From Oribacterium sp. NK2B42 (GTDB lineage Bacteria; Bacillota; Clostridia; Lachnospirales; Lachnospiraceae), in NCBI RefSeq assembly GCF_000424445.1, contig NZ_AUJX01000040.1, positions 1 to 36,603 of the forward strand: a stretch of 36,603 nt of DNA, in the 5' to 3' direction. Under the pieces are notes generated by a model that was given only the letters and a program-made list of their open reading frames with translations, did not search any database and was not told the DNA's origin. Position numbers and translations under genes: made by a program. This document shows, in pieces, positions 1 through 6,380 of this stretch (the stretch's first letter is position 1; every line of letters starts with the position of its first letter).

Positions 1-1
1 A

Positions 2-313
2 TGGAACAAGAAACAGAATGGTGAGTTGAGGTCATGGTCATTCTATCAGCTGGAGCAGTTCCTTTCATACAAGGTAAAGGAAACCGACTCATTCGTACTA
101 AAGGTTGATGCATCCTATACATCACAGAGATGCCCTAAGTGTGGCAGGATACACAAGCTCAACAGACATCATGATATACATGAGTATATATGTGATGCCT
201 GCGGTTATCATTCCAATGATGATCGTATAGGTGCCATGAACCTGTATGAACTCGGAACCATGTATGTATCAGGAGATACTAATCCAAGGTTTGGAAGCAG
301 AAAAATCGATTAA
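2..313 (+). mobile_element. tnpB: TnpB (IS200/IS605-family OrfB) C-terminal part
   Basis: This is the C-terminal 103 residues of an RNA-guided TnpB nuclease of the IS605 family; the reading frame is open from the window edge, so the N-terminal part lies outside. It shows the zinc-ribbon CPKC ... CDAC with a spacing of about 17 residues. It is followed by the last RuvC acidic segment, NDDRIGAMNL, which matches the D-x-x-GA-x-N-L signature of the family. The gene ends normally with a stop and is followed by structured RNA-like sequence, as expected at an IS605 right end. No tnpA is visible. Whether the complete protein is active cannot be judged from this piece. Confidence 0.9.
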
Positions 314-472
314 ACAAAACAGCCGGGCATGACCTGACTGTTTAAAAAGCGGACGTAAGTCAATCGTCCGGTGATGTAACCATAGTCCCGTTGTACCACG
401 GGGATGCAAGGAAACCTGCACAGTAAGGGAGCATAGTATTATGACGTTAGGACCTTACGGATGAGTTACAAG
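314..472 (+). ncRNA. Putative omega RNA / IS right-end structured region
   Basis: The 159 bases after the tnpB stop are non-coding and dense in hairpins. CGGACG at 350-355 pairs with CGTCCG at 365-370. CCCGT pairs with ACGGG near 387-402. GTAAGG at 423-428 pairs with CCTTAC at 453-458. In this family the transcript overlapping the tnpB 3' end and the right end of the element serves as the guide RNA scaffold. The position and folding fit that role; the boundaries and the guide start are inferred. Confidence 0.5.
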
Positions 473-727
473 CCCAGACCCTTTAGGGTCGGGGTAATTG
501 ACAGAAAAGAATATTGGCCTAAGCTTTCTGAATGGTTGACAAAATATGGCTACGGAAAATACTCAAAAAACAGGACAGATATGTTTGAGATTCTGAGGCC
601 TTTCATGAAGGATGCTATAACAAACGCAATACGCTTGGAGTGCAATAATAAAGGCAAAGTTCCATCAGCTTCTGCTCCCGGAACAAAAGTACACGAATTG
701 ATCCAACATCTAAAAGACTATTTATAG
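461..727 (+). CDS. Small ORF of unknown function between inverted repeats
   Basis: This 88-codon ORF is not recognised. Its first residues are read through the left inverted repeat and its stop codon touches the right one. The middle part, from DRKEYWPKLSEWL onward, looks like genuine coding sequence: it has charged and aromatic residues in an amphipathic pattern and a helix-like C-terminus ending in IQHLKDYL. There is no convincing ribosome binding site at the ATG, which lies inside the presumed IS right-end RNA. It may be the remaining C-terminal part of a gene into which the element inserted, now carrying a fortuitous start. Real coding is possible but unproven. Confidence 0.35.
   Translation: MSYKPRPFRVGVIDRKEYWPKLSEWLTKYGYGKYSKNRTDMFEILRPFMKDAITNAIRLECNNKGKVPSASAPGTKVHELIQHLKDYL
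473..502. repeat. Left arm of perfect 30-bp inverted repeat
   Basis: The 30 bases are the exact reverse complement of 727-756. The arm contains its own palindrome, GACCCTTTAGGGTC, and sits directly after the TnpB RNA region, where an IS605 right-end hairpin is expected. Confidence 0.9.
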
Positions 728-756
728 TCAATTACCCCGACCCTAAAGGGTCTGGG
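727..756. repeat. Right arm of perfect 30-bp inverted repeat
   Basis: Exact reverse complement of 473-502. The two arms bound a 284-bp segment holding the small ORF. No obvious target duplication flanks the pair. Confidence 0.9.
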
Positions 757-770
757 ATTATTTTTTATTT
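737..770 (+). terminator. Intrinsic terminator formed by the right repeat arm
   Basis: CCCGACCC and GGGTCTGGG form an 8-bp stem with one bulged T around a TAAA loop. It is followed by a T-rich tract (ATTATTTTTTATTT). It would end transcripts of the tnpB/small-ORF unit. Confidence 0.65.
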
Positions 771-803
771 GGTGATTATTTACTGGAATCACGTAATTAT
801 TGC

Positions 804-832
804 TTGATATTGATGGACAATACAGGTAGAAT
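804..832 (+). promoter_or_regulatory. Sigma-A-type promoter of the ATPase operon
   Basis: TTGATA at 804-809, a 17-bp spacer and TAGAAT at 827-832; both boxes match consensus at 5 of 6 positions. It lies about 50 bases upstream of the ATPase start. Confidence 0.65.
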
Positions 833-883
833 GTAGATTAATAATTACGCCAAATACGTAAATAAAGTATAGTGAGGTTAGAT

Positions 884-2041
884 ATGAGGCTTTTAAGAAT
901 TGTTTGTTCCGGATACCCTCTTTTTAAGGAAAACGAAACGATAGATTTTATTGCTTCGCAGAGAGTTACTGATGAAGACAGAGATCAGATGACTTCTCTG
1001 TTTTCAAATATATACCAGAATAATGTGATCGCACTTATCGGGATCAATGCGTCAGGAAAGACGATTGTTCTTAACATGGTTTCTTTCGTATTGAATCTGC
1101 TTTCGGCAAATCAGATCAATAATGCTGGTGTAAGAGATGTGCTGGCAATTATGAATGATGAAGACAGATTGATATTAGAAGTCTTCTTTTATGATGATGG
1201 AAATATAAATGATCTGACTGTAGAAATAGGAGTAGACAAGAGCAGCAAGGAAAGAAGATATGTTATTCTGGATGAAACCTTGAAATCAAAGTCTTCAAAA
1301 AAAGTGAAATACAAGAAGGCTCTCTTTGATTTCACGAAATATGACTCTGAAGTGAGCAGAGATAATAACGAAGCATATCTCAGAGACGACATAAGCATTA
1401 TGATCGCCTATAATAAGGAGCATTCATGCAGAATTGACTACAAGGATCTGTCTGATATTACGGACGATAACAGACTTGAAGTAGAAGCTGTATTTCCAGC
1501 AAGTCTTCTAAAGTTGTTGGATCCAAGCGTCGAGTACCTTCGTTATGAAAGAAAAGGCCTGAAGAAAGACATACGTTTGAAGTTTTACAGACAGAAGGAA
1601 GAAATAATACTGTCAAATGAAAGAGAATTAAATCTCTATCTTTCCTCCGGCACAATAAAAGGCCTTACCGTGTATATGGTTGCTATTGATATATTCAAAA
1701 ATGGCGGAATTCTTTTGATAGATGAAATGGAGAATCACTTTAACAGGGAGTTGGTTGCCACACTGATAAGATTTTTCCAAAACACCAAGATAAATAAGAA
1801 TGGTGCGATCTTGGTATTTTCAACACATTATCCATCGTTACTGGATGAATTTGACCGAAATGATAATACCTATATTATCAGGAATGAAGATGGTATTTCG
1901 ATAGAAAACCTGGCATCTCGTTTTACCAGAAATGACATAAAAAAGAGTGTTGCTTATGAGAGCAACTATCTTAAAGGAACTGCCCCGAACTATGAGGCTT
2001 ATATGGATTTCAAAAGATTTCTTCGTGGGGAGATACATTGA
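884..2041 (+). CDS. AAA/OLD-type ATPase of a putative two-gene defence operon
   Basis: A 385-residue ABC/OLD-like ATPase. Walker A is GINASGKT near residues 53-60, Walker B is GGILLIDEMENHF near 273-285, and a switch histidine follows in STHYP near 312. No other enzymatic domain is seen, which is the layout of ATPases that work with a separate small effector. The ATG at 884 is preferred over an in-frame GTG twelve bases earlier because GTGAGG sits 5 bases upstream of it. The stop codon overlaps the TTG start of the next gene (TTGA), indicating translational coupling. ATPase plus small TOPRIM-like partner recalls phage-defence pairs such as OLD/PARIS or AbiL types; that role is inferred. Confidence 0.8.
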   Translation: MRLLRIVCSGYPLFKENETIDFIASQRVTDEDRDQMTSLFSNIYQNNVIALIGINASGKTIVLNMVSFVLNLLSANQINNAGVRDVLAIMNDEDRLILEVFFYDDGNINDLTVEIGVDKSSKERRYVILDETLKSKSSKKVKYKKALFDFTKYDSEVSRDNNEAYLRDDISIMIAYNKEHSCRIDYKDLSDITDDNRLEVEAVFPASLLKLLDPSVEYLRYERKGLKKDIRLKFYRQKEEIILSNERELNLYLSSGTIKGLTVYMVAIDIFKNGGILLIDEMENHFNRELVATLIRFFQNTKINKNGAILVFSTHYPSLLDEFDRNDNTYIIRNEDGISIENLASRFTRNDIKKSVAYESNYLKGTAPNYEAYMDFKRFLRGEIH

Positions 2042-2352
2042 AAAGAAAGAAACTGATCCTTGGAGAAAAAGTGGCTGTAATATGCGAAGGCGGAGCTGAG
2101 ACTGCAATAATGGAATTGCTTCTTGATGCGGACAGGTTGATATTCACAGAAAACGATCTTTTTCATGGTGAGATTATACGATGTAGAAACGCCGAAACCT
2201 TCGTGCAAAGATATCTGAAAGTAAGAATGGATTTTAAGCTCACGATTATACGGGTGCTTGATTCGAGAAGAGAGAATTTCAGACTGAGCCAACCATACCG
2301 TGAGGAAATAGATGTCATAAATGTTATTACGGCACCTGAATTTCTGCTTTAA
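2038..2352 (+). pseudogene. TOPRIM/RloB-like partner of the ATPase, truncated
   Basis: The TTG start overlaps the ATPase stop and is preceded by GGGGAG at a good distance. The 104 residues begin like a TOPRIM-fold protein, with KVAVICEGGAETAIMELLL (an E-containing first motif). A later segment, IIRVLDSRRENF, could supply the acidic second motif. The reading frame stops just after DVINVITAPEF, the point where related partner proteins, as I remember them, enter a conserved P-E motif and continue for about 80-100 residues. The missing half and the repeat cluster directly behind the stop indicate a truncation, so the pair is probably inactive unless a short form works. Confidence 0.6.
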
Positions 2353-2356
2353 TATC

Positions 2357-2412
2357 TTCGGCATTTTACAGATTCTGGTTTATTTATTCGGCATTTTACA
2401 GAAACTGGTTTA
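2357..2412. repeat. Two direct repeats of 26 bp, 30-bp period
   Basis: Copies at 2357-2382 and 2387-2412 differ at two positions; each contains TTCGGCATTTTACAGA. A degenerate third relative (TTTTTACAGGTTTTGGTTAAA) follows near 2475-2495. The repeats begin right after the truncated partner gene. Confidence 0.85.
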
Positions 2413-2476
2413 AAGAATAAAGCAGAAGTGTAAAAAGCCGAAAAAACAGACATTTTACACTTCTGCTTTATTCTTT
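2412..2476. repeat. Perfect 24-bp inverted repeat with 17-base loop
   Basis: Arms at 2412-2435 and 2453-2476 are exact reverse complements around a 17-base loop. The 10-mer TTCTGCTTTA in the right arm also forms the end of the truncated partner gene at 2342-2351, so the break point carries a copy of the repeat. Confidence 0.85.
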
Positions 2477-2545
2477 TTACAGGTTTTGGTTAAACCGACA
2501 AAACCGACATCAATTAAGGGTTGTTCTCACGGCAGTTTATCACTA

Positions 2546-2626
2546 TTATTTCGTTAAACAAGGGTTTTGCGAAATATTTGCGCTTACGTTCTCGCCGTCC
2601 ACTAGGATGATGGTTTTCTGTTTCAT
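2546..2626 (-). pseudogene. 5' stub of a NYN-domain protein
   Basis: A 26-codon reading frame starts MKQKTIILVDGENVSANIS and ends at a stop 7 codons later. ILVDGENVS is the conserved opening of NYN-domain (PIN-like) proteins, which are normally well over 100 residues. AAAGGATC lies about 9 bases upstream of the ATG, so the original translation start survives but the rest of the gene is gone. It lies downstream of the two - strand terminators. Identification rests on a short motif only. Confidence 0.45.
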
Positions 2627-2650
2627 ATGGGTTTGATCCTTTCTTGATAA

Positions 2651-2697
2651 AAAAAGGGACATCGAATCTGACAGGTGATCCTGTCAAATTCGATGTC
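2651..2697 (-). terminator. Intrinsic terminator, 18-bp stem
   Basis: Arms 2658-2675 and 2680-2697 pair with one mismatch around a TGAT loop. On the - strand the hairpin is followed by CCC and seven T. It is a second barrier for leftward transcripts from the main gene block. Confidence 0.7.
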
Positions 2698-2722
2698 ACT
2701 AAAGTATTATTACTTAATTTAC

Positions 2723-2752
2723 AAAAAATATCCCGGTCACACCTTTGTGACC
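2723..2752 (-). terminator. Intrinsic terminator of the leftmost - strand gene
   Basis: GGTCACA (2735-2741) and TGTGACC (2746-2752) form a perfect 7-bp stem with a 4-base loop. A T6 tract follows on the - strand. It begins 26 bases after the stop of the 53-residue ORF. Confidence 0.7.
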
Positions 2753-2777
2753 ATGATATTCTATTCAACAAATCTTC

Positions 2778-2939
2778 TCAAACTATAGAGGTTAACAAGA
2801 CCTTAAATAAAACAGATGCACATACCATAATAAGAATACAGACTGCACATCCACCACCGCCCCTTTTCGGTGAACTGTGGTCATCGAACATTCCCATCAT
2901 GAACATATCAAAAAACTCATCATCATCATTACTGCTCAT
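2778..2939 (-). CDS. Small acidic single-span membrane protein, 53 aa
   Basis: Starts MSSNDDDEFFDMFMMGMF and then has SSPKRGGGGC followed by a hydrophobic stretch (AVCILIMVCASVLFKVLL) that would span a membrane once. The acidic, methionine- and phenylalanine-rich N-terminus would then lie on one side. AAAGGAG at 2948-2954 is 8 bases from the ATG, a strong site. The gene follows kptA closely and ends just before a terminator, so it is the last gene of that operon. Similar short Lachnospiraceae proteins come to mind but I cannot name a family. The function is unknown. Confidence 0.7.
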   Translation of the reverse strand: MSSNDDDEFFDMFMMGMFDDHSSPKRGGGGCAVCILIMVCASVLFKVLLTSIV

Positions 2940-2963
2940 AATCCGGGCTCCTTTCAATAGAGT

Positions 2964-3530
2964 TTACTTTAACCCTTCACCACTATACGGGTTATAAACT
3001 TCTATATATTCCTTTGGTACGTGCTTAGACAGCCATACATCATTTTCTGACAGGAAAAACTCATATCCCTCTTCTGCCATTCTTCCGGCATACACTTTGA
3101 ATACTACAGGTTTTCCATGTCGGCTTCCTGCTTTGACCGCCGTATCATAGTCTTTTGACAAATGGACGTATAATCTTGATTTAGGGATAAGTCCCTTCCC
3201 AAGTATTGACTCAACATACTTTTCGCCCGTACCGTGCCAAAGGATTTCAGGAGGAATGGTCTTTTTTAGTTCCACATCCACGTTAATAGAATGCCCCTGA
3301 TTAGCCCTGATAAGCGTCTTATCCTCGTTAAACGAATACCTCTGCTTTTCATCTTCTGCCACTATCTTTTCAAGCATTTCCTTGTCGAACTTATGAGTTT
3401 TTCCTATCCCAGCAATAAGTTTCCCGACATCTGCCCATCCATGTTCATCAAGTTTTATACCTATGGTCTCCGGTTTATGCCTAAGTATGAGGCTCAAAAA
3501 CTTGCTTAATTCTTTTTCTTTCTTGTCCAT
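2964..3530 (-). CDS. kptA: RNA 2'-phosphotransferase (KptA/Tpt1 family)
   Basis: A 188-residue KptA/Tpt1 enzyme. This family moves a 2'-phosphate from RNA onto NAD+, giving ADP-ribose cyclic phosphate; in bacteria its natural substrate is unclear. The sequence shows LSLILRHKPETIGI near residues 12-25, the NAD-site LWHGT at 97-101, VHLSKDY at 122-128 and SRHGKPVVF at 136-144. FFLSENDVWLSKHVP closes the domain. All usual motifs are present and the length is normal. The ATG at 3530 is preferred to longer in-frame starts because AAAGGTGA lies just upstream and the extra 65 residues fall in gene remnants. Confidence 0.9.
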   Translation of the reverse strand: MDKKEKELSKFLSLILRHKPETIGIKLDEHGWADVGKLIAGIGKTHKFDKEMLEKIVAEDEKQRYSFNEDKTLIRANQGHSINVDVELKKTIPPEILWHGTGEKYVESILGKGLIPKSRLYVHLSKDYDTAVKAGSRHGKPVVFKVYAGRMAEEGYEFFLSENDVWLSKHVPKEYIEVYNPYSGEGLK

Positions 3531-3553
3531 TGTGATCACCTTTGCAGTGGTAA

Positions 3554-3601
3554 TTATTTCAGGCTCTTGTATATGGAAATTACTTCCTGATATCCGCTTA
3601 T
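3554..3601 (-). pseudogene. 3' remnant of a GNAT acetyltransferase gene
   Basis: Translates as ISGYQEVISIYKSLK and a stop. This is nearly identical to the C-terminus ISGYQEVISMYKCL of the intact GNAT gene 2 kb away (5528-6073). The DNA match covers about 40 bases with a few changes and ends abruptly on its upstream side, where the frame hits a stop. Only the tail of the gene remains. Confidence 0.65.
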
Positions 3602-3610
3602 CTATTATTA

Positions 3611-3658
3611 CTACAACTGAGCAACCATTGTTGCCAGAATTTTTGTGATTATAGACAT
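3611..3658 (-). pseudogene. 5' stub resembling a DUF1304 membrane protein
   Basis: GGAGGAGA followed 2 bases later by an ATG opens a 15-codon frame reading MSIITKILATMVAQL and stopping. The opening resembles the start of DUF1304 proteins (small membrane proteins starting with M-S-I-I-x-x-I-L-x-x-x-V-A). The rest has been deleted and a GNAT tail lies just downstream. The family call is tentative because the segment is short. Confidence 0.35.
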
Positions 3659-3721
3659 TCTCTCCTCCGACCATAAAAGACATCCAATTTTTCAGCTTAA
3701 TATTCGTTAGTGAAAAACTCA

Positions 3722-4504
3722 TCAAATATCTACATGTATGATATCTTCCATAAGATCTTCTGCCTTTACCTTTGGATTATGATAATGCTCCCGTCTGTCT
3801 GTTATCCTGCCAATTGAAATTGCATTCTTCGGACAATATTGAAGACATCCTAGACACTGGGCACAGTTAGTTCCGAATCTGGGCTTTCCATTCTCCATCT
3901 TTATATTCTGTCTCGGACACAGTTTTACACACTGTCCGCATAAAATACATTTATCACTTATAGAAAATGCCTTGATCTTTATATTTGCAATAACAGGCCA
4001 GATTTTGTTCTCAATAACGTTTAGAGGATTTCTGAATGGTCTCTTGGATGTTTTCTCATTCATGATATCCTTAGCAATTTGAGCTGCCCTGTTTTCACTT
4101 CTTTCCTGCGCTTTTTCTTTATTAAGAAATGGAACCATGACATTATGCGGAAACAGCCATACACAGCTGCAATGGTGTGTTACTACGCTCCAATACTTAA
4201 GCGGGATTATGCTGTTTAGTTCTGCAAGACCGGTCCCCTTATAAACAGCTGGCTGACATATCCCGAAAGTATAAGCATCAGGATTCACTTTTATAGTCTT
4301 AACATATTTCAATACGTCTTCCGGGGCTCCGCCACCATAACATGGGAAAACAAACCCTACTTTTTTAGCTTCAGTAACATCTGAAACCTTCGGTTTTGAA
4401 CGCATCATTATGATATCCGCACCACCGATACCCGTTGCTATATTCTTTGCAAGATTCAAACAGTTCCCTGTTCCCGAATAACAGAATATTACGTTTTCGT
4501 GCAT
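3722..4504 (-). CDS. EFR1-type flavodoxin/ferredoxin fusion
   Basis: A 260-residue cytoplasmic electron carrier of the EFR1 type. The N-terminal half is flavodoxin-like, with the FMN phosphate loop YSGTGN at residues 9-14 and FVFPCYGGGAPE near 51-62. The C-terminal part has two [4Fe-4S] clusters, CILCGQCVKLCP at 186-197 and CAQCLGCLQYCP at 214-225. Such proteins shuttle electrons between ferredoxin and flavin partners; the partner is not known here. GGAGG lies 7 bases before the ATG, and that site itself lies in the remnant of another gene. All cluster cysteines are present. Confidence 0.9.
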   Translation of the reverse strand: MHENVIFCYSGTGNCLNLAKNIATGIGGADIIMMRSKPKVSDVTEAKKVGFVFPCYGGGAPEDVLKYVKTIKVNPDAYTFGICQPAVYKGTGLAELNSIIPLKYWSVVTHHCSCVWLFPHNVMVPFLNKEKAQERSENRAAQIAKDIMNEKTSKRPFRNPLNVIENKIWPVIANIKIKAFSISDKCILCGQCVKLCPRQNIKMENGKPRFGTNCAQCLGCLQYCPKNAISIGRITDRREHYHNPKVKAEDLMEDIIHVDI

Positions 4505-4511
4505 AGCAGAC

Positions 4512-4562
4512 CTCCATTATCTTTCCGCCAACAAATCCAGTTGTCCCTGTCACAAGTATCAT
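4512..4562 (-). pseudogene. 5' stub of an NAD(P)-binding Rossmann (SDR/NmrA-like) gene
   Basis: Reads MILVTGTTGFVGGKIME, the start of an extended SDR or NmrA-like protein with its TGxxGFxG dinucleotide motif, and has AAAGGAG 10 bases upstream. The sequence then runs directly into the ribosome binding site and start of the EFR1 gene, so the rest of the dehydrogenase is missing. The last codons of the stub (ATGGAGG) now supply the Shine-Dalgarno sequence of the EFR1 gene. Confidence 0.6.
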
Positions 4563-4595
4563 ACGGCCGTTACTCCTTTATACCACATAATCAAG

Positions 4596-5447
4596 TTAAC
4601 TCTTAACAACAAGAAATACCCCGGACAGCAATAAGGCAATGCTCACTATCAAACCAAATCCGATACCAAAAGCAGAAGTTTTCTTATGTTCTTTCATGAA
4701 TTCTTCTTTGTTGTGTACATTCTCAAAACATGAAACAGAATCAATAGTATCTGATTTTTCAAGTCGATTACCTACTTGTTTACCTATAAGAGCAATTGAA
4801 TCAATGTTATCAACTACGGTTCCGCGGTAGCTTATCCTTATGGCACCTACCTGTTCGGTATAATCATTCCACAATAAGTCAGAAGCTTTTTTTCCATCGC
4901 AGTTTTTAAAGTATCTGGAATCAGTGTCTGTGATATAAAGGACATCATTATATTCTTCGGCACCAAGTCCCTGAATATCATCAAACAGAACCTTAAGATC
5001 TTCCTCTTTGTAATCAGCCTTTTTCAGCTGTTTTGAATTCCCACTAAGACCGACCATCAAACTGCTGTCAACCTCATACTCAAGACCGCTTATGTTTCCA
5101 AAGAAAACCTCATCAGTTAATGTTTCTTCATTGCTAAAACTATATAAACGTTCCCATTTGATCTGATCCGCCCCATCGTATTTCAATTCTTCTACTTCAC
5201 GATGAATCACCGGATATTCAAATCTCAGACCAAGTTCATAGTCTTCAGCATTATCTATTAAGTCAGTTGATACCAGCAATATAACATCTTTTCCCTCATT
5301 GGCCGGATCAACTTTGCCATCAGTTATGAACGGTGCTTCTTCCAGCTGATTCACAGTTGAAGGATTAGTTAAAACAGCTTTTGCAGCTGCAAACGTAAAG
5401 AATCCGCCTGTGAGTATTAACACTACACCAATTATTTTTTTAATCAT
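4596..5447 (-). CDS. TMEM43-like membrane protein
   Basis: A 283-residue protein with a transmembrane helix at about residues 3-24 and a second at about 259-281, enclosing a large extracytoplasmic domain. The segment DPANEGKDVILLVSTDL, followed by DYELGLRFEYPVIHREVEEL, resembles the TMEM43/LUMA pattern (NEG-V ... D-x-x-x-G-x-x-x-x-x-x-x-x-R-x-V-E). No catalytic motif is seen. The ribosome binding site is poor (GGGGGTA). It is preceded by a terminator and followed by the Rossmann stub. The family assignment is by architecture and short motifs, so it is moderate. Confidence 0.5.
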   Translation of the reverse strand: MIKKIIGVVLILTGGFFTFAAAKAVLTNPSTVNQLEEAPFITDGKVDPANEGKDVILLVSTDLIDNAEDYELGLRFEYPVIHREVEELKYDGADQIKWERLYSFSNEETLTDEVFFGNISGLEYEVDSSLMVGLSGNSKQLKKADYKEEDLKVLFDDIQGLGAEEYNDVLYITDTDSRYFKNCDGKKASDLLWNDYTEQVGAIRISYRGTVVDNIDSIALIGKQVGNRLEKSDTIDSVSCFENVHNKEEFMKEHKKTSAFGIGFGLIVSIALLLSGVFLVVKS

Positions 5448-5493
5448 GTTTTATACCCCCGTCTATACATATATTTTCGCCCGTAATACTTCT

Positions 5494-5528
5494 CGTAGCA
5501 AAAAAGCATCTTTATATAGATGCCTTTT
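5494..5528 (-). terminator. Terminator behind the GNAT gene, built on an ATPase gene fragment
   Basis: GCATCT (5506-5511) and AGATGC (5518-5523) pair around a 6-base loop, with A-rich and T-rich tracts on either side, so it may work in both directions. Bases 5494-5514 are identical over 21 bases to 7643-7663 inside the DUF4143 ATPase gene. The surrounding - strand frame reads YKDAFLLRE as that protein does. It therefore also looks like a remnant of a second ATPase gene. Confidence 0.55.
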
Positions 5529-6073
5529 TAAAGGCACTTGTACATGGAAATCACTTCCTGATATCCGCTTATCCTCGAATTAAATCCCCTGGGATTACGT
5601 CCAAATTCTATAAAACCCATAGCTTTGTACATTTCAATTGCCTTTATATTGTCCGAAACAACATTTAATTCAATCTGAACAAATCCGGCGTTTCTGGCGC
5701 ATTCTATGCAGGCCTCCGAAATGGCTTTTCCGATGCCAATCCCCCAGTATTCCTTAAGTACACATACCCCAAAGTCAGTACGGTGCATTAGCTTATGTAT
5801 CGTTCCAATAGCCTGAATGCCGCCGGTCCCGACGATTATTTCATCCACAATAGCAATGATCTCTATATCGGTAGGACTCTTCGTTTTATCTGAAAGGAAC
5901 TTAGACTCCCGCTCAGGATCAAAACAGTTTTCATCGGGATAAGCGAGCATAAAATCAGTTTCGGCATGAGTCCTATTGTAAACGTCACAGACTTCTTTGC
6001 CGTCCTGCTCATCACCGTTTCTGAGTAATGCTTCTTGTCCATTTTTAAGAATTATCTTCTTGTTATAAATCAT
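5528..6073 (-). CDS. GNAT-family N-acetyltransferase
   Basis: A 181-residue single-domain GNAT enzyme that would transfer acetyl groups from acetyl-CoA to an unknown amine. The acetyl-CoA binding motif A is seen as VCVLKEYWGIGIGKAISEACIE, in which the Q/R-x-x-G-x-G/A loop reads WGIGIG, followed by ARNAGFVQIELNVVSDNIKAIEMYKAMGF, the typical motif B end. The stop overlaps the start of a terminator hairpin, so this gene ends its transcription unit. A truncated copy of its 3' end occurs at 3554-3601. The substrate cannot be predicted. Confidence 0.85.
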   Translation of the reverse strand: MIYNKKIILKNGQEALLRNGDEQDGKEVCDVYNRTHAETDFMLAYPDENCFDPERESKFLSDKTKSPTDIEIIAIVDEIIVGTGGIQAIGTIHKLMHRTDFGVCVLKEYWGIGIGKAISEACIECARNAGFVQIELNVVSDNIKAIEMYKAMGFIEFGRNPRGFNSRISGYQEVISMYKCL

Positions 6074-6110
6074 CCGATACTCTTTCCTTTTTCCCTATTC
6101 CGATCCTTCA

Positions 6111-6341
6111 TCATTTTGTTCTAAGAACCACATTAACTGAATGTGTAAGATAAACAGTTCCGTCGGAAGCCTTTATCTGAATCATGTCTGAATTCTCATA
6201 ATCAGTCCACGAAGAAACTTCTACGGTTCCAACGCCATTAATGTCAGCATATTTATATGCCCACGTAGTATCTACGAGTGTTCTGTTACATCCTGTAAGG
6301 AGTAAGCTCAAAAGGGCTACAAAAACCAATAACTTCTTCAT
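6111..6341 (-). CDS. Small lipoprotein, 76 aa
   Basis: The N-terminus MKKLLVFVALLSLLLTGC is a lipoprotein signal with lipobox LLTGC, giving a predicted mature chain of about 59 residues. The rest (TTWAYKYADINGVGTVEVSSW and on) is rich in Thr, Val and Asp and looks like a short beta domain; no family is recognised. AGAGG lies about 8 bases upstream of the ATG. It lies between the PrsW-like protease gene and the GNAT gene on the same strand and could be co-transcribed with them. Its surface role is inferred from the signal only. Confidence 0.7.
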   Translation of the reverse strand: MKKLLVFVALLSLLLTGCNRTLVDTTWAYKYADINGVGTVEVSSWTDYENSDMIQIKASDGTVYLTHSVNVVLRTK

Positions 6342-6380
6342 ATCAAAACCTCTAAATCCAAACTTATGCTTATTTATAAT

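Noticed and set aside
1999-2364. 121-codon frame on the - strand across the TOPRIM-like gene
   Set aside because: It lies opposite a gene with better coding features and has no ribosome binding site or family.
2357-2495. CRISPR array
   Set aside because: Only two or three degenerate copies, gaps of 4 bases, no spacers of proper length and no cas genes.
2644-2997. + strand frame over the terminators and the 53-residue gene
   Set aside because: It runs through two terminator hairpins and low-complexity His/Pro/Ser text; the - strand gene there has a strong start signal.
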